Below are positions 43,138-51,730 of a stretch of DNA of 64,000 bases, piece by piece. Below the pieces are notes generated by a model. The model searched no databases and was not told the DNA's origin. It saw only the letters and a list, made by a program, of their open reading frames with translations. Positions within the stretch are counted from its first letter, which is position 1; every line of letters begins with the position of its first letter. This DNA is from Streptomyces morookaense (GTDB lineage: Bacteria; Actinomycetota; Actinomycetes; Streptomycetales; Streptomycetaceae). The stretch lies in the NCBI RefSeq assembly GCF_013030945.1, contig NZ_JABBXF010000004.1:1-64000 (forward strand). The letters are read 5' to 3'. The translations under genes and the position numbers were made by a program.

Positions 43138-43368
43138 GGATCCCCCACTCTCGCGCTGCGGGCCGACGGGTCTTGCAGTGTGACCCTCCTGCCGAGGCGG
43201 AACAAAGAGCCCGAACTCGCCGACCACCGTCCGAAGTTGGCTTGTTCGCGCAGGAAGGGAGCGCGCGCCCCTACATCATCTGACGTAGGTTCCCTTCTTT
43301 GCGTGCGCGATGTCCCCGCGGCTGGTTCGCTGAACGTACGCATTCCTGAAGAGAAGGGCAAACGGGGC
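43138..43368. promoter_or_regulatory. Divergent promoter region of eCIS arms
   Basis: The 231-base spacer between the leftward cargo gene and the rightward sheath gene must drive both. I see no strong palindrome or repeat. The sheath start is preceded by GAGAAGGGC, the only clear signal. Confidence 0.45.
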
Positions 43369-44898
43369 ATGGTTGCTCGTCCGTTGGCGCCCGGAGTGTT
43401 TGTCACGGAGCGCCCGAGCGGGGTCAGAACGATCACCGGAGCGGGTACGTCCACACCCGCGTTCCTCGGCTACACCGTCGGAGGGATCGAGTCGTCGATG
43501 CCTCCGACGCTGGTGGGCAGTTGGTCCGAGTTCGTGGACACGTTCCACTTCCGGTCGCCGATGGGTCCGGAGGAGCTGGAACGCGAGCGGGAGAGGCTGA
43601 GCGAGGCCATCGGGGAGGCCGCAGAGGAACTGGAGGAAAGGGAGGGGGAGCTCCGGCAGAAGTCCACCACCGGCGGCCAGCCGGTCGTCACGGAAGCGGA
43701 ATTCGACAAGCTCGTCGAAGTGCAGACGGCCGACTGGGCCGGGGACGGCGTCAGCGATCCGGACCGGCAGGCGGCGAAGGCCGTGGAGGACAAGGTCAAG
43801 CCGGCCTTCCCCGACGAGTACGGCCTGTGGATCGCGGCAGGGGAGCAGGGCGTGTCCCTGCAGCGTCGCCGGGACGAGCTCGCCTTGCTGGCGGAGTGCT
43901 TCGCGCAGGCCCGTACCGCGAGCCTGCACGAGGCCGTCTACGGCTTCTTCGCCAACGGAGGAAGCTCCTGCTACGTCCTCCGGCTCGACCCCACCAAGCC
44001 CCTGACGAGCGAGGTCGAGGGGAACCCCGACAAGCGCACCGGTCTTGCCGGGCTGAAGAGCGTGCCGGACGTGACCATGGTCGCGGTGCCGGATCTGTGG
44101 AGCCGGGGCACGACAGCCAAGGACGGCGCGGAGATCCTCGGCAAGGTGGTCGGCCACTGCGCCGTCATGCGCAACCGGCTCACCCTGTGCGAGCCTCCGC
44201 CCGATACTGCACCCGCCGATGTGCTGGCGTTCCGGACGCGGCTGGCCACTCCCGATTCCGACGATGCGGCGTTCACGGCGCTGTACTACCCGTGGGTCGA
44301 GGTCGCGGGCGTGGACGGGATGCGGCGCACGGTGCCGCCATCAGGGCATCTGGCAGGGGTCTGGGCCCGTACGGACACCGAGCGCGGAGTCTTCAAGGCT
44401 CCCGCCAACCAGAACCTGCGCGGTGTCCTGGCGCTGCCCGTCCGGCTCACCGACCAGCGCCACGGCGAGCTGAACGACAAGGGCGTCAACTGCCTTCGCA
44501 TCTTCCCCGACCGGGGGTTGCTGGTGTGGGGTGCGCGGACGCTGTCCACGTCCCGCGACTGGCGGTATCTCAACGTGCGCCGGCTCGTCTCCTTCCTCTC
44601 CGACTCCATTCGTCAGTCCACCACTTGGGCGGTGTTCGAGCCCAACGACGACCGTCTGTGGGCCGCACTGCGGCACTCTGTCGTGAGCTTTCTGACCGAT
44701 CAGTGGCGTCAGGGCGCACTGTTGGGGCGTACGCCGGACGAGGCGTTCTATGTCATCTGTGACCGGACGAACAACACGTCGGACACGATCGATGCCGGTC
44801 AGGTGATCTGCGACATCGGCGTCGCACCGGTGCGTCCGGCCGAGTTCGTGCAGTTCACCATCACCCAGATCGCCGGCCAGCCCGGCAGGACCAGCTGA
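43369..44898 (+). CDS. Contractile tail sheath protein 1
   Basis: 509-residue phage tail-sheath family protein that forms the contractile outer tube of the injection particle. The N-terminal PGVFVTERPSGVRTITGAGTS motif and the C-terminal region (from about 295: YYPWVEV, VPPSGHLAGVWARTD, GVFKAPANQ and the RYLNVRRLVSFLSDSIRQ helix) are canonical. The middle contains an inserted charged coiled coil (about 65-100, Glu/Arg-rich) absent from sheath 2. The final 650 bases are nearly the same as those of sheath 2, with 121 consecutive identical bases. It is first gene of the rightward arm. Confidence 0.95.
   Translation: MVARPLAPGVFVTERPSGVRTITGAGTSTPAFLGYTVGGIESSMPPTLVGSWSEFVDTFHFRSPMGPEELERERERLSEAIGEAAEELEEREGELRQKSTTGGQPVVTEAEFDKLVEVQTADWAGDGVSDPDRQAAKAVEDKVKPAFPDEYGLWIAAGEQGVSLQRRRDELALLAECFAQARTASLHEAVYGFFANGGSSCYVLRLDPTKPLTSEVEGNPDKRTGLAGLKSVPDVTMVAVPDLWSRGTTAKDGAEILGKVVGHCAVMRNRLTLCEPPPDTAPADVLAFRTRLATPDSDDAAFTALYYPWVEVAGVDGMRRTVPPSGHLAGVWARTDTERGVFKAPANQNLRGVLALPVRLTDQRHGELNDKGVNCLRIFPDRGLLVWGARTLSTSRDWRYLNVRRLVSFLSDSIRQSTTWAVFEPNDDRLWAALRHSVVSFLTDQWRQGALLGRTPDEAFYVICDRTNNTSDTIDAGQVICDIGVAPVRPAEFVQFTITQIAGQPGRTS
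44723..44843 (+). repeat. Sheath duplication, copy 1 (121 identical bases)
   Basis: This block in sheath gene 1 is identical over 121 bases to 46630-46750 in sheath gene 2, including synonymous codon positions. The similarity extends at slightly lower identity for several hundred bases to the left, while the 5' halves of the two genes have diverged. Confidence 0.9.
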
Positions 44899-44929
44899 GC
44901 ACACCCCGGATCCAGGGAGGCACACGCAC

Positions 44930-45370
44930 GTGTTGACCGGTGACACCTTCAGCAGCAACACCTTCGCCATCGAACTGGGCAAGTTCCAGGTCGAGACCGT
45001 CCAGGACGTCTCGGGACTGACCCTCGAACAGGACGTCGTCGAGACCCGCCAGGTGTCCGCGACCGGGGAGCTGATCGTCCGCAAACAGCCGGGCGCGCGC
45101 AAGACCGGCGAGATCACGATCACCCGTGGCATGGACAAGAGCACCGCGTTCACCGACTGGATCAAGGCCACACTGGTCGACGCCGACCTGGCCGGTGCCC
45201 GACAGAACATCACCATCGCTCTGAAGGACGCACAGAAGCAGACCGTGCGCCGCATCCACCTCACCAACGCCTGGGCCTCCCGCTGGGAGGGGCCCCAGCT
45301 CGGCGCGGCCAATTCCGGCACCGCTACGGAGCAGGTGACGGTCACCTACGAGGACATCACCGTCGAGTAG
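44930..45370 (+). CDS. Tail tube protein (gp19-like)
   Basis: 146-residue protein of the T4 gp19/Afp1-type tube family, which stacks as hexamers to form the inner tube ejected on contraction. Characteristic segments are NTFAIELGKFQVETVQDVSGL, RKTGEITITRGMDKSTAFTDWI and WEGPQLGAANSGTATEQVTVTYEDI. The start is a GTG at 44930 with CAGGGAGG nine bases upstream. It lies between the two sheath genes. Only one tube gene is seen in the window. Confidence 0.94.
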   Translation: MLTGDTFSSNTFAIELGKFQVETVQDVSGLTLEQDVVETRQVSATGELIVRKQPGARKTGEITITRGMDKSTAFTDWIKATLVDADLAGARQNITIALKDAQKQTVRRIHLTNAWASRWEGPQLGAANSGTATEQVTVTYEDITVE

Positions 45371-45385
45371 CCGGGCAGCCCGACC

Positions 45386-45430
45386 AGGGCGTGTCCGATG
45401 GGGCAGTTCCCCGCGCCCCTTCGGGGCGCA
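45386..45430. repeat. Streptomyces-type intergenic repeat with hairpin
   Basis: The gap between tube and sheath 2 contains GGGGCAGTTCCCCGCGCCCC followed by TTCGGGGCGC. The core forms a 7-bp hairpin GCGCCCC-TTC-GGGGCGC at 45413-45429. I recall this GC-rich element as a frequent intergenic repeat in Streptomyces chromosomes. Here it may act as a partial terminator that separates tube from sheath 2 expression. Confidence 0.6.
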
Positions 45431-45464
45431 GGTCCCACCCCCAGGAACCGGAAGGAGCATCAGC

Positions 45465-46805
45465 GTGGCAACGCAGCCGAAGCCCCCGGGCGTCTACGTC
45501 ACCGAGAAGTCCAGCGGTGTCCGCATGATCGTCGGAGTGGGCACCTCGACGCCCGCCTTCCTCGGATACACGAAGCAGGCCGACAGCGCGCCCCCGGAAC
45601 GGACGAACCCGCCGTTCACCGACGACGAGCGCAAGATTCCCCAACCCATCCAGGGCTGGCAGGAGTTCGTCGACCGCTACAGCATCAACGAGCTGGGCGC
45701 CGAACTGGCCGCCCTGCTGAAGAAGCAGAAGGAGAACACCCTCGTCACCGGTGACCTCAAGAAGATCCAGGTGCTCCAGCGGTGCTTCACGCTCGCCGAG
45801 GCGGTGTACGGGTTCTTCGCCAACGGCGGCACCTCTTGTTACGTCGTCGGCTTCCTGAACCCGGACACGCCGGTGACGGACTCGGTCCTCGGGGGGAACG
45901 CCGAGGCCCGGACGGGACTGGGCGGTCTGGAGACCGTGCCGGAGGTCACCATGGTGGCGGTGCCCAGCCTCTGGGACATGACGGTGGCCGCGAACGACGA
46001 GGCGACCCCACCGTCCCCGGTGCTGCCGACCGGCAAGGGGCTCATCGACAAAGTGCTCGCGCACTGCACCCAACTGCGCAACAGGCTTGCGGTGGTCGAC
46101 GCACCACCGAAACAACTGGTCGGCCCACTGACAGAGTTCGTCGGCACACTCGCCTCACCGGATTCCGACGATGCGGCGTTCACCGCGCTGTACTACCCAT
46201 GGGTCGAGGTCCCAGGCGTGGACGGGGTGCGCCGCACCGTGCCGCCGTCGGGGCACCTGGCAGGGGTCTGGGCCCGTACGGACACCGAGCGAGGCGTGTT
46301 CAAGGCTCCCGCCAACCAGAACCTGCGCGGCGTGCTCAGCATCCCCACCCTGCTGACCGACGACCAGAACGGAGCACTCAACGACAAGGGCGTCAACTGC
46401 CTCCGCGTCTTCCCGGGCCGGGGGTTGTTGGTGTGGGGTGCGCGGACCCGGTCCACGTCCCGCGACTGGCGGTATCTCAACGTGCGCCGGCTCGTCTCGT
46501 TCCTCTCCGACTCCATTCGTCAGTCCACCACTTGGGCTGTGTTCGAGCCCAACGACGACCGTCTGTGGGCGACGTTGCGGCACTCAGTTGTCAGCTTCCT
46601 GACCGATCAGTGGCGTCAGGGCGCGTTGCTGGGGCGTACGCCGGACGAGGCGTTCTATGTCATCTGTGACCGGACGAACAACACGTCGGACACGATCGAT
46701 GCCGGTCAGGTGATCTGCGACATCGGCGTCGCACCGGTGCGTCCGGCCGAATTCGTGCAGTTCACCATCACCCAGATCGCCGGCCAGCCCGGCAAGACCA
46801 GCTGA
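45465..46805 (+). CDS. Contractile tail sheath protein 2
   Basis: 446-residue tail sheath paralogue. N-terminal PGVYVTEKSSGVRMIVGVGTSTPAFLGY and the same C-terminal half as sheath 1 are present, but the charged coiled-coil insertion is missing, so it is 63 residues shorter. The GTG at 45465 has GGAAGGAG upstream at good spacing. Two sheath genes may build mixed or segment-specific sheaths, as in Afp/PVC-type particles that carry several sheath variants. It is followed 10 bases later by a small gene of the same operon. Confidence 0.95.
   Translation: MATQPKPPGVYVTEKSSGVRMIVGVGTSTPAFLGYTKQADSAPPERTNPPFTDDERKIPQPIQGWQEFVDRYSINELGAELAALLKKQKENTLVTGDLKKIQVLQRCFTLAEAVYGFFANGGTSCYVVGFLNPDTPVTDSVLGGNAEARTGLGGLETVPEVTMVAVPSLWDMTVAANDEATPPSPVLPTGKGLIDKVLAHCTQLRNRLAVVDAPPKQLVGPLTEFVGTLASPDSDDAAFTALYYPWVEVPGVDGVRRTVPPSGHLAGVWARTDTERGVFKAPANQNLRGVLSIPTLLTDDQNGALNDKGVNCLRVFPGRGLLVWGARTRSTSRDWRYLNVRRLVSFLSDSIRQSTTWAVFEPNDDRLWATLRHSVVSFLTDQWRQGALLGRTPDEAFYVICDRTNNTSDTIDAGQVICDIGVAPVRPAEFVQFTITQIAGQPGKTS
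46630..46750 (+). repeat. Sheath duplication, copy 2 (121 identical bases)
   Basis: Exact counterpart of 44723-44843, offset by 1907 bases. The pattern of a near-identical 3' end with diverged 5' end points to gene conversion between the paralogues rather than a fresh duplication. Confidence 0.9.
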
Positions 46806-46815
46806 GGCGGCGCGC

Positions 46816-47250
46816 ATGCAGAAGGTCATCGTGCGGCAGAGCGACACCATCACCCTCATGCCGGCCCTGACGCCTCCGGCAACGCTCGTCCCGCCGCCCC
46901 CGATTCCCATTCCGCGGGGCACGGCGGGATTCCAGGTCGAAGGGTTGCCCGCCTGCGTACCGGATGACATCGAGACCATGGAGATCCCGCCCGTCCCCTA
47001 CTCGACGCCGGCCTTCCCGACGTCCGGAACCCTCCGCGCCCGGTTCAGGGTTCCGGCAGCGAACCGCGCCAAGTACGCGAGGACGGGCCACGCTACGGTG
47101 GAGGTCGTCGTCGACGGTGGCCCCCTCGAAGTGCACTTCACCGTCCTGACCCCGGCGAGCAATCCGGCCGGCAGCCCGGATCCGGTGACCGAGTACCAGG
47201 GCTCGGCGACCCTCACCTGCCCCCGCACGCGCCCGGTGACGGCCGGATAG
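46816..47250 (+). CDS. Small eCIS-associated protein, unknown
   Basis: 144-residue protein just after sheath 2. It has a Pro-rich N-terminal third (PALTPPATLVPPPPIPIPRG) and a C-terminal beta-rich part (TLRARFRVPAANRAKYARTG, ATVEVVVDGGPLEVHFTV). No family was recognised, and it lacks the glycine pattern of PAAR tips. Its place at the end of the sheath-tube arm suggests a structural or capping protein. It is convergent with the ADP-ribosyltransferase gene across 38 bases. Confidence 0.6.
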   Translation: MQKVIVRQSDTITLMPALTPPATLVPPPPIPIPRGTAGFQVEGLPACVPDDIETMEIPPVPYSTPAFPTSGTLRARFRVPAANRAKYARTGHATVEVVVDGGPLEVHFTVLTPASNPAGSPDPVTEYQGSATLTCPRTRPVTAG

Positions 47251-47288
47251 GCACGGTGCCGGAGGTCGTGGGAGTCGGGCGAGCGCAG

Positions 47289-49607
47289 TCAGCCCGCGGC
47301 GCCCGCGACCTCCGTCGCCCACACGAAGTCGTACCGCACGTGCTGGCCACCGACCACCGTGCCCTCGCCGCGGTTGCGCATGTTGACCGTGAAGGCCGCT
47401 TGCGGCAGGAGCAGGACCTCCTTCTCGTCCTGTTGCCGCGAGAAGAAGGCGATGTCCCGTCCGCTGTGGCCGGTCAGTTCCAGGCAGTACAGCACCCGGC
47501 GGCCACCGGCGGGCGGGTGCTGGAGCGGCAGGAACTTCTCGGCCTCCTCCCGCTCGCGGCTGGTGCTGGTGAAGCCGCTGAACGTCATCCGCTTCCGGGG
47601 CAGCAGCTCCCAGCCCGCCCGGTAGACCAGCCCCCTGACCGGCGGCAGTTTGCCGAGAGCCTCCGTGAGCATGTCGGCGTGGGACTTGGCCTCGGACCGC
47701 AGGGTCTCCGCGAGGGCGTGCATACGCCTGCGGACGGGCTCCAGGCGCTCCCTGCGCTCCGCGTCGTCGAGCCCCGGCGCCCGGTAGGCGTCGATCAGCC
47801 GCTGGAGTTCCGCGTCGCGCCAGGTGGCGTACGGCACTTCGACCGTCTGCCCCTCGGTGAACAGCGAGATCATCTCGTCGACGAGCCGGTGCACACCCGT
47901 CGTCGCGACGGGCGACGGCGTGGCGAGGACGCGGTTGACGAGCTGGTGGTTGCCGCCGGTGTACTCCGCCAGCGCGAGCAGGTACGGGAGCCGCAGCTCG
48001 GCTCCCAGCCGGGCGCGTTCCGCGTCCGCGTCCGTTCCCGAGAGGTCCTGTCCCGCCAGCCATTCGGTGAGGTCCGCGCTCGGCTGCTGCCGGAGCAGGG
48101 CGCGCCGGGCGCGGCGCGCCGTGGCCACCGTGCGGTCGTCCACGGTCACCAGGCCCCCGTCCCCGGGTGCGGCGCGCGCCTTCTCCTCGTACAGGGCGGC
48201 GTACGGCAGTTCGGGCAGGGCGGACGCTGGCAGGACGTCCCGGGCGAACGCGTCGAAGTCCCGGTACATCCGTGGCACGTCCTTGGAGGACGCCGTGAGG
48301 TGCGCCAGGCCGCGCAGGCCCGCCGCCTTGGCGCCGCGCAGGATCTCGTACAGCGAGTGGTCGCGGCCGGTGAGCATCCATGCCGTGACGGCGAGGAAGA
48401 ACTCCCGTTCCGCCAACTGCGCGGCGCCGGAGCCCGGTACGACCTGCAGCCAGCGGAACGCGCTGAGCATGCGGGTGGTCGTGCCCGAGATGCCCGCTAC
48501 CAGGGGTGCGCCGCGCCCGTGATGCTTGCGGTACCAGTCGTCCTTGGTGCTCATGGCGAAGGCTGCCTCGCCTGGGGCCCATGGCAGGGGGAACTCCGGT
48601 CCCTCCTGGCCCGGTTCGGTCATCGCCTCCCACACGGCCTCGGCGGTGACCTCGTGCCGGGCCGGGGCGAGGTCGTCCGTCAGGCCCTCGACGGACAGGG
48701 GAGCGGTACTGCGCCGGGCGTGGGCGGCCTCGGCCTCGCTCAACGGCACGCCCAGGTCGCGGTAGTCGCGCAGGGTCCGCTTGCCGGGGGCGGTGTCCGG
48801 GTCCGGGCGCTCCGAACGGCCGCGCTGGCTGCGCCCCATGGAGAGGGCCGTGCCCGCGCCCTGCTGGAGCGTCAGGTTGCCGAGGGCGAAGACGTCCTCG
48901 GCGAACAGCCGCCGCACGTCGTGCGGGAGACGGCCCAGCACGGCACGGGAGTGACCGGTCAGATACGCGTGCTGGGCGGACAGGGCCTCGGCGTCCAGGC
49001 CGAGTTCGCGGGCCAGGTGCAGGTCCCCGCCGAGGACGATGCGGTGCAGGAGCGTCTTGAGCGACACCGCGCGTTCGTCCGGGTGCGGCCCGGGCTGCGG
49101 CCCGTATTTGTAGTAGGCGGCGTTGTAGAACGCGGTGACGAGCTCGCGGACCGTGGCGTTCGAGTCCGGCGCCGTCCACTGCAGGAGCCGGGTGCCGGGA
49201 TCGCCTTCGGTGCCCACTTGTCCTGCGCTGTGCGGGTCGTCGTGGACGAACGCGCCCGCGGCCGCTTCCGGGGTGAACCCCCGGCTCAGGACCTCGTACA
49301 GCCGCAGCACGGCGGTCCGGGCGGCGCGGCGCACCTCCGGAGCGGCGGCCAGGGCCGCCCCGAGCCGCTGCTCGTACAGTTCGGCCCGCTGGTGCCAGCC
49401 TGGTGAGGCCAGGAGCCGGCGGTGGCCGAACGGCGCGCCCTGCCGGGGGGATGCCGTGAGGGCTCGCGCGGTCGCGGCGTTGCCGGCCTCCTGCTGGAGA
49501 CTGCGCAGCCGTTCGGCCAGGGTCGTGGCCGGCGCCGGGGCAGTCGTTTCCGGGCCGGGGGTGTCCGTGACGGTGGCGGTCGGTGCGTGCAGTGGGCCGG
49601 GGCTCAC
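47289..49607 (-). CDS. Probable eCIS effector with ADP-ribosyltransferase domain
   Basis: 772-residue protein. It begins with a disordered Pro/Thr-rich tail and a leucine motif LRSLQQEAGNAATARAL (about 34-50) like that of the other cargo candidate. A long helical middle follows (about 70-640). The last 115 residues form an ADP-ribosyltransferase domain of the VIP2/C3 exoenzyme type: Arg663 in GLVYRAG, S681-T-S683 in GFTSTS and the ExE pair E728-K-E730 in QDEKEVLLLP. It would transfer ADP-ribose from NAD to a target protein. The GTG at 49607 overlaps the AAA+ stop (GTGA), making it the last gene of the structural operon. Delivery by the particle is inferred. Confidence 0.75.
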   Translation of the reverse strand: MSPGPLHAPTATVTDTPGPETTAPAPATTLAERLRSLQQEAGNAATARALTASPRQGAPFGHRRLLASPGWHQRAELYEQRLGAALAAAPEVRRAARTAVLRLYEVLSRGFTPEAAAGAFVHDDPHSAGQVGTEGDPGTRLLQWTAPDSNATVRELVTAFYNAAYYKYGPQPGPHPDERAVSLKTLLHRIVLGGDLHLARELGLDAEALSAQHAYLTGHSRAVLGRLPHDVRRLFAEDVFALGNLTLQQGAGTALSMGRSQRGRSERPDPDTAPGKRTLRDYRDLGVPLSEAEAAHARRSTAPLSVEGLTDDLAPARHEVTAEAVWEAMTEPGQEGPEFPLPWAPGEAAFAMSTKDDWYRKHHGRGAPLVAGISGTTTRMLSAFRWLQVVPGSGAAQLAEREFFLAVTAWMLTGRDHSLYEILRGAKAAGLRGLAHLTASSKDVPRMYRDFDAFARDVLPASALPELPYAALYEEKARAAPGDGGLVTVDDRTVATARRARRALLRQQPSADLTEWLAGQDLSGTDADAERARLGAELRLPYLLALAEYTGGNHQLVNRVLATPSPVATTGVHRLVDEMISLFTEGQTVEVPYATWRDAELQRLIDAYRAPGLDDAERRERLEPVRRRMHALAETLRSEAKSHADMLTEALGKLPPVRGLVYRAGWELLPRKRMTFSGFTSTSREREEAEKFLPLQHPPAGGRRVLYCLELTGHSGRDIAFFSRQQDEKEVLLLPQAAFTVNMRNRGEGTVVGGQHVRYDFVWATEVAGAAG

Positions 49608-51730
49608 GGCCGTACCTCCGGCTCCGACAGGAAGGCCGACTCGTCCACGTAGCGGCCGAGTTTGGCGTACTCCTCGCGGACGGCCACCAGCAGGTCCGCC
49701 ATGGCCACCGGGCGGCCGTCGTCGGCCGCGCGGTAGGCGGCGGTGACGGCGCAGCAGCGGATGGCGCCGCCGGACAGGTCGAACGCCGAGGCGAGGGAGG
49801 CCAGTCCGGCCCGGTCGATGTCCTGGGCGCGGGGCACGGCGGGGCCCAGGCAGCGGTCCCACAGGGCTCGGCGCAGGGCCTCGTCCGGGGCGGGGAAAGG
49901 GACGACGAGGTCGAGGCGACGCAGGAACGCCGGGTCGATGTTGGCGTGCATGTTGGTGGTCAGCAGGGCCAGCCCGGCGAAGGATTCCAGGCGTTGCAGC
50001 AGGTAGGAGGTGCCGGTGTTGGCGTAGCGGTCGTGGGCGTCCTGGGTGGCGGTGCGCCTGCCGAAGACGGCGTCGGCCTCGTCGAAGAGGAGGACCGCCT
50101 CGTCGGCGTCGGCCGCGGTGAAGATCTGCTCCAGGTGTTTCTCGGTCTCCCCGATGTACTTGTCGACCACGCCGGCCAGGTCGACGATGTACAGGTCGAG
50201 ACCGAGATCCGCGGCCACCACCTCGGCCGCCAGGGTCTTGCCGGTTCCGGAGCCGCCGCTGAACAGTGCGCTCACGCCGTGCCCGCGGCCCCCGCCCGGC
50301 CGCATCCGCCATTCGCCGAGGACCCGGTCGCGGTGGCGTACGCGCCGGGCGAGGTCGCGCAGTTGCCCGTGGGTCCGCTCGGGCAGGACCAGGTCGTCCC
50401 AGGTGACGGCAGGCCGTACGGTCCGGGCGAGGCGGACGAGTGCGCTGCCGTGCCAGGAGCGGGCCACCTCCCGGACGGCGGTCGCGTCCACCGCCGTGCC
50501 CTGTGCGGCCGCCTGCTGGCAGGCGGCCGCGGCCATGGCGCGGATGCGGGCCGGCCCGGCCCGGTAGCGGGCTCCGGCGGCTGCTGCCTCGCCGGCCGTC
50601 GGCAACGGGGCATTGCGGGTGCGCAGTTCGTGCCGCCACAGCGCGGTGCGCTCGGCCCGGGTGAGGGGAGGGCACTCGGCCAGGACCGGGGGCGTGTCCG
50701 TCCAGCGGGCGTCCCACGGCCGGCTTCCGGTGAGGACGAGGGGGACCGGCGCGTCGGCGAGCGGGGCGAGCATGGCGTGCACGCGCCGGGTGTCGGCGGA
50801 ACCGACGGGCCCGGCGATCAACCCGCAGCCGCGCAGTCGGGCTTCGAGCAGCACGGCCCGCACGGACTCGGCCGGCTGCGGTTCGTGGTCGAGCGCCGCG
50901 AGATCCAGGTGGAGGGCGGGCCGGCCCACCGTCGCCAGCGCCGCCCGGGCCGCGGTCCCGGCGGCGCCGTCGCCGCTGTCGCGCAGGTGGACGGGCCAGG
51001 GGTGCGCGAGCAGCCCCGCGAGCCGGTGCGCGGTCCGGGCCAACGGGCCGTCGCCCGGCGGCGGCACGTCCGGCGGGGCCGGGGGGCCGTCGTCGCCCAG
51101 CAGGTGCGCGGTGACCCGGTCGGGGACGCGGAGCCCCCGCGTCGGGTACGGGCGCGAGGTGTCGAGGAGTTGGAGGAGACCGCCGGCTCGCAGGGGCGCG
51201 TCGGCGGAGAACAGACGGCGGGCGGTCGCGGACGCGGCCGGGACGCCGCACAGCGTGAGGGCGAGCCCGATGGTGGCGTGCCGGCAGGTGACGTCGTCGT
51301 TGAGGTAGCCGTAGCAGCGCTCGAACCGGGCGTCGACGTCGGGTGCGAGCGCGATCAGCAGGACACCCACGGCGAGTTCGTCCAGGCCGAACTCCTCGGC
51401 GAGGCGCCGCAGGGGCGGTACGGCCCCCGCCGCCGTCGCCGTGTCCTCGTGGGCGCGGACGACGGCGGCCAGGGCGTCCTCGGCGGCGGCGGGCGGCAGC
51501 GGGCCGGTGGGCGCGTCCAGGAGGTGCGTGGCCATCTCGTCGGAGACGTAGAGCCCCTGGAACGGGTCGAAGGCGAACTCCCGCAGGTCCGGCGGGTCCG
51601 CGGGGTCCTCGCCGGTGCGCAGGGCGATGGCCCGGCGCACCGCGGACTCGACGACGGCCAGCCGGGCCAGCAGCCAGTCCGCGGCGGTGGGTGCGGATGC
51701 CCGGGTGGTGCCGGTGGCCGGTGCGGTCAC
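49604..51730 (-). CDS. eCIS AAA+ ATPase (Cis15/Afp15-like)
   Basis: 708-residue ATPase of the type encoded in all extracellular contractile injection loci and thought to assist particle assembly or cargo handling. The N-terminal 380 residues are a helical and inactive ATPase-like region. The active AAA+ core has Walker A GGSGTGKT (492-499), Walker B LLFDEADAVFG (about 548-558), a TTN sensor-1 (about 591-593) and arginine-finger region RRLDLVVPFP. It is linked by GTGA overlaps to the DUF4255 gene before it and the effector gene after it. Confidence 0.92.
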   Translation of the reverse strand: MTAPATGTTRASAPTAADWLLARLAVVESAVRRAIALRTGEDPADPPDLREFAFDPFQGLYVSDEMATHLLDAPTGPLPPAAAEDALAAVVRAHEDTATAAGAVPPLRRLAEEFGLDELAVGVLLIALAPDVDARFERCYGYLNDDVTCRHATIGLALTLCGVPAASATARRLFSADAPLRAGGLLQLLDTSRPYPTRGLRVPDRVTAHLLGDDGPPAPPDVPPPGDGPLARTAHRLAGLLAHPWPVHLRDSGDGAAGTAARAALATVGRPALHLDLAALDHEPQPAESVRAVLLEARLRGCGLIAGPVGSADTRRVHAMLAPLADAPVPLVLTGSRPWDARWTDTPPVLAECPPLTRAERTALWRHELRTRNAPLPTAGEAAAAGARYRAGPARIRAMAAAACQQAAAQGTAVDATAVREVARSWHGSALVRLARTVRPAVTWDDLVLPERTHGQLRDLARRVRHRDRVLGEWRMRPGGGRGHGVSALFSGGSGTGKTLAAEVVAADLGLDLYIVDLAGVVDKYIGETEKHLEQIFTAADADEAVLLFDEADAVFGRRTATQDAHDRYANTGTSYLLQRLESFAGLALLTTNMHANIDPAFLRRLDLVVPFPAPDEALRRALWDRCLGPAVPRAQDIDRAGLASLASAFDLSGGAIRCCAVTAAYRAADDGRPVAMADLLVAVREEYAKLGRYVDESAFLSEPEVRP

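Noticed and set aside
46816..47250. PAAR-type spike tip
   Set aside because: The gene position would suit a tip protein, but the glycine/His pattern of PAAR repeats is absent.
46768..49179. Alternative minus-strand frame of about 800 codons over the ADP-ribosyltransferase gene
   Set aside because: The translation is Arg/Pro/Gly-rich and lacks homology, whereas the chosen frame has the transferase motif and overlaps its operon neighbours correctly.
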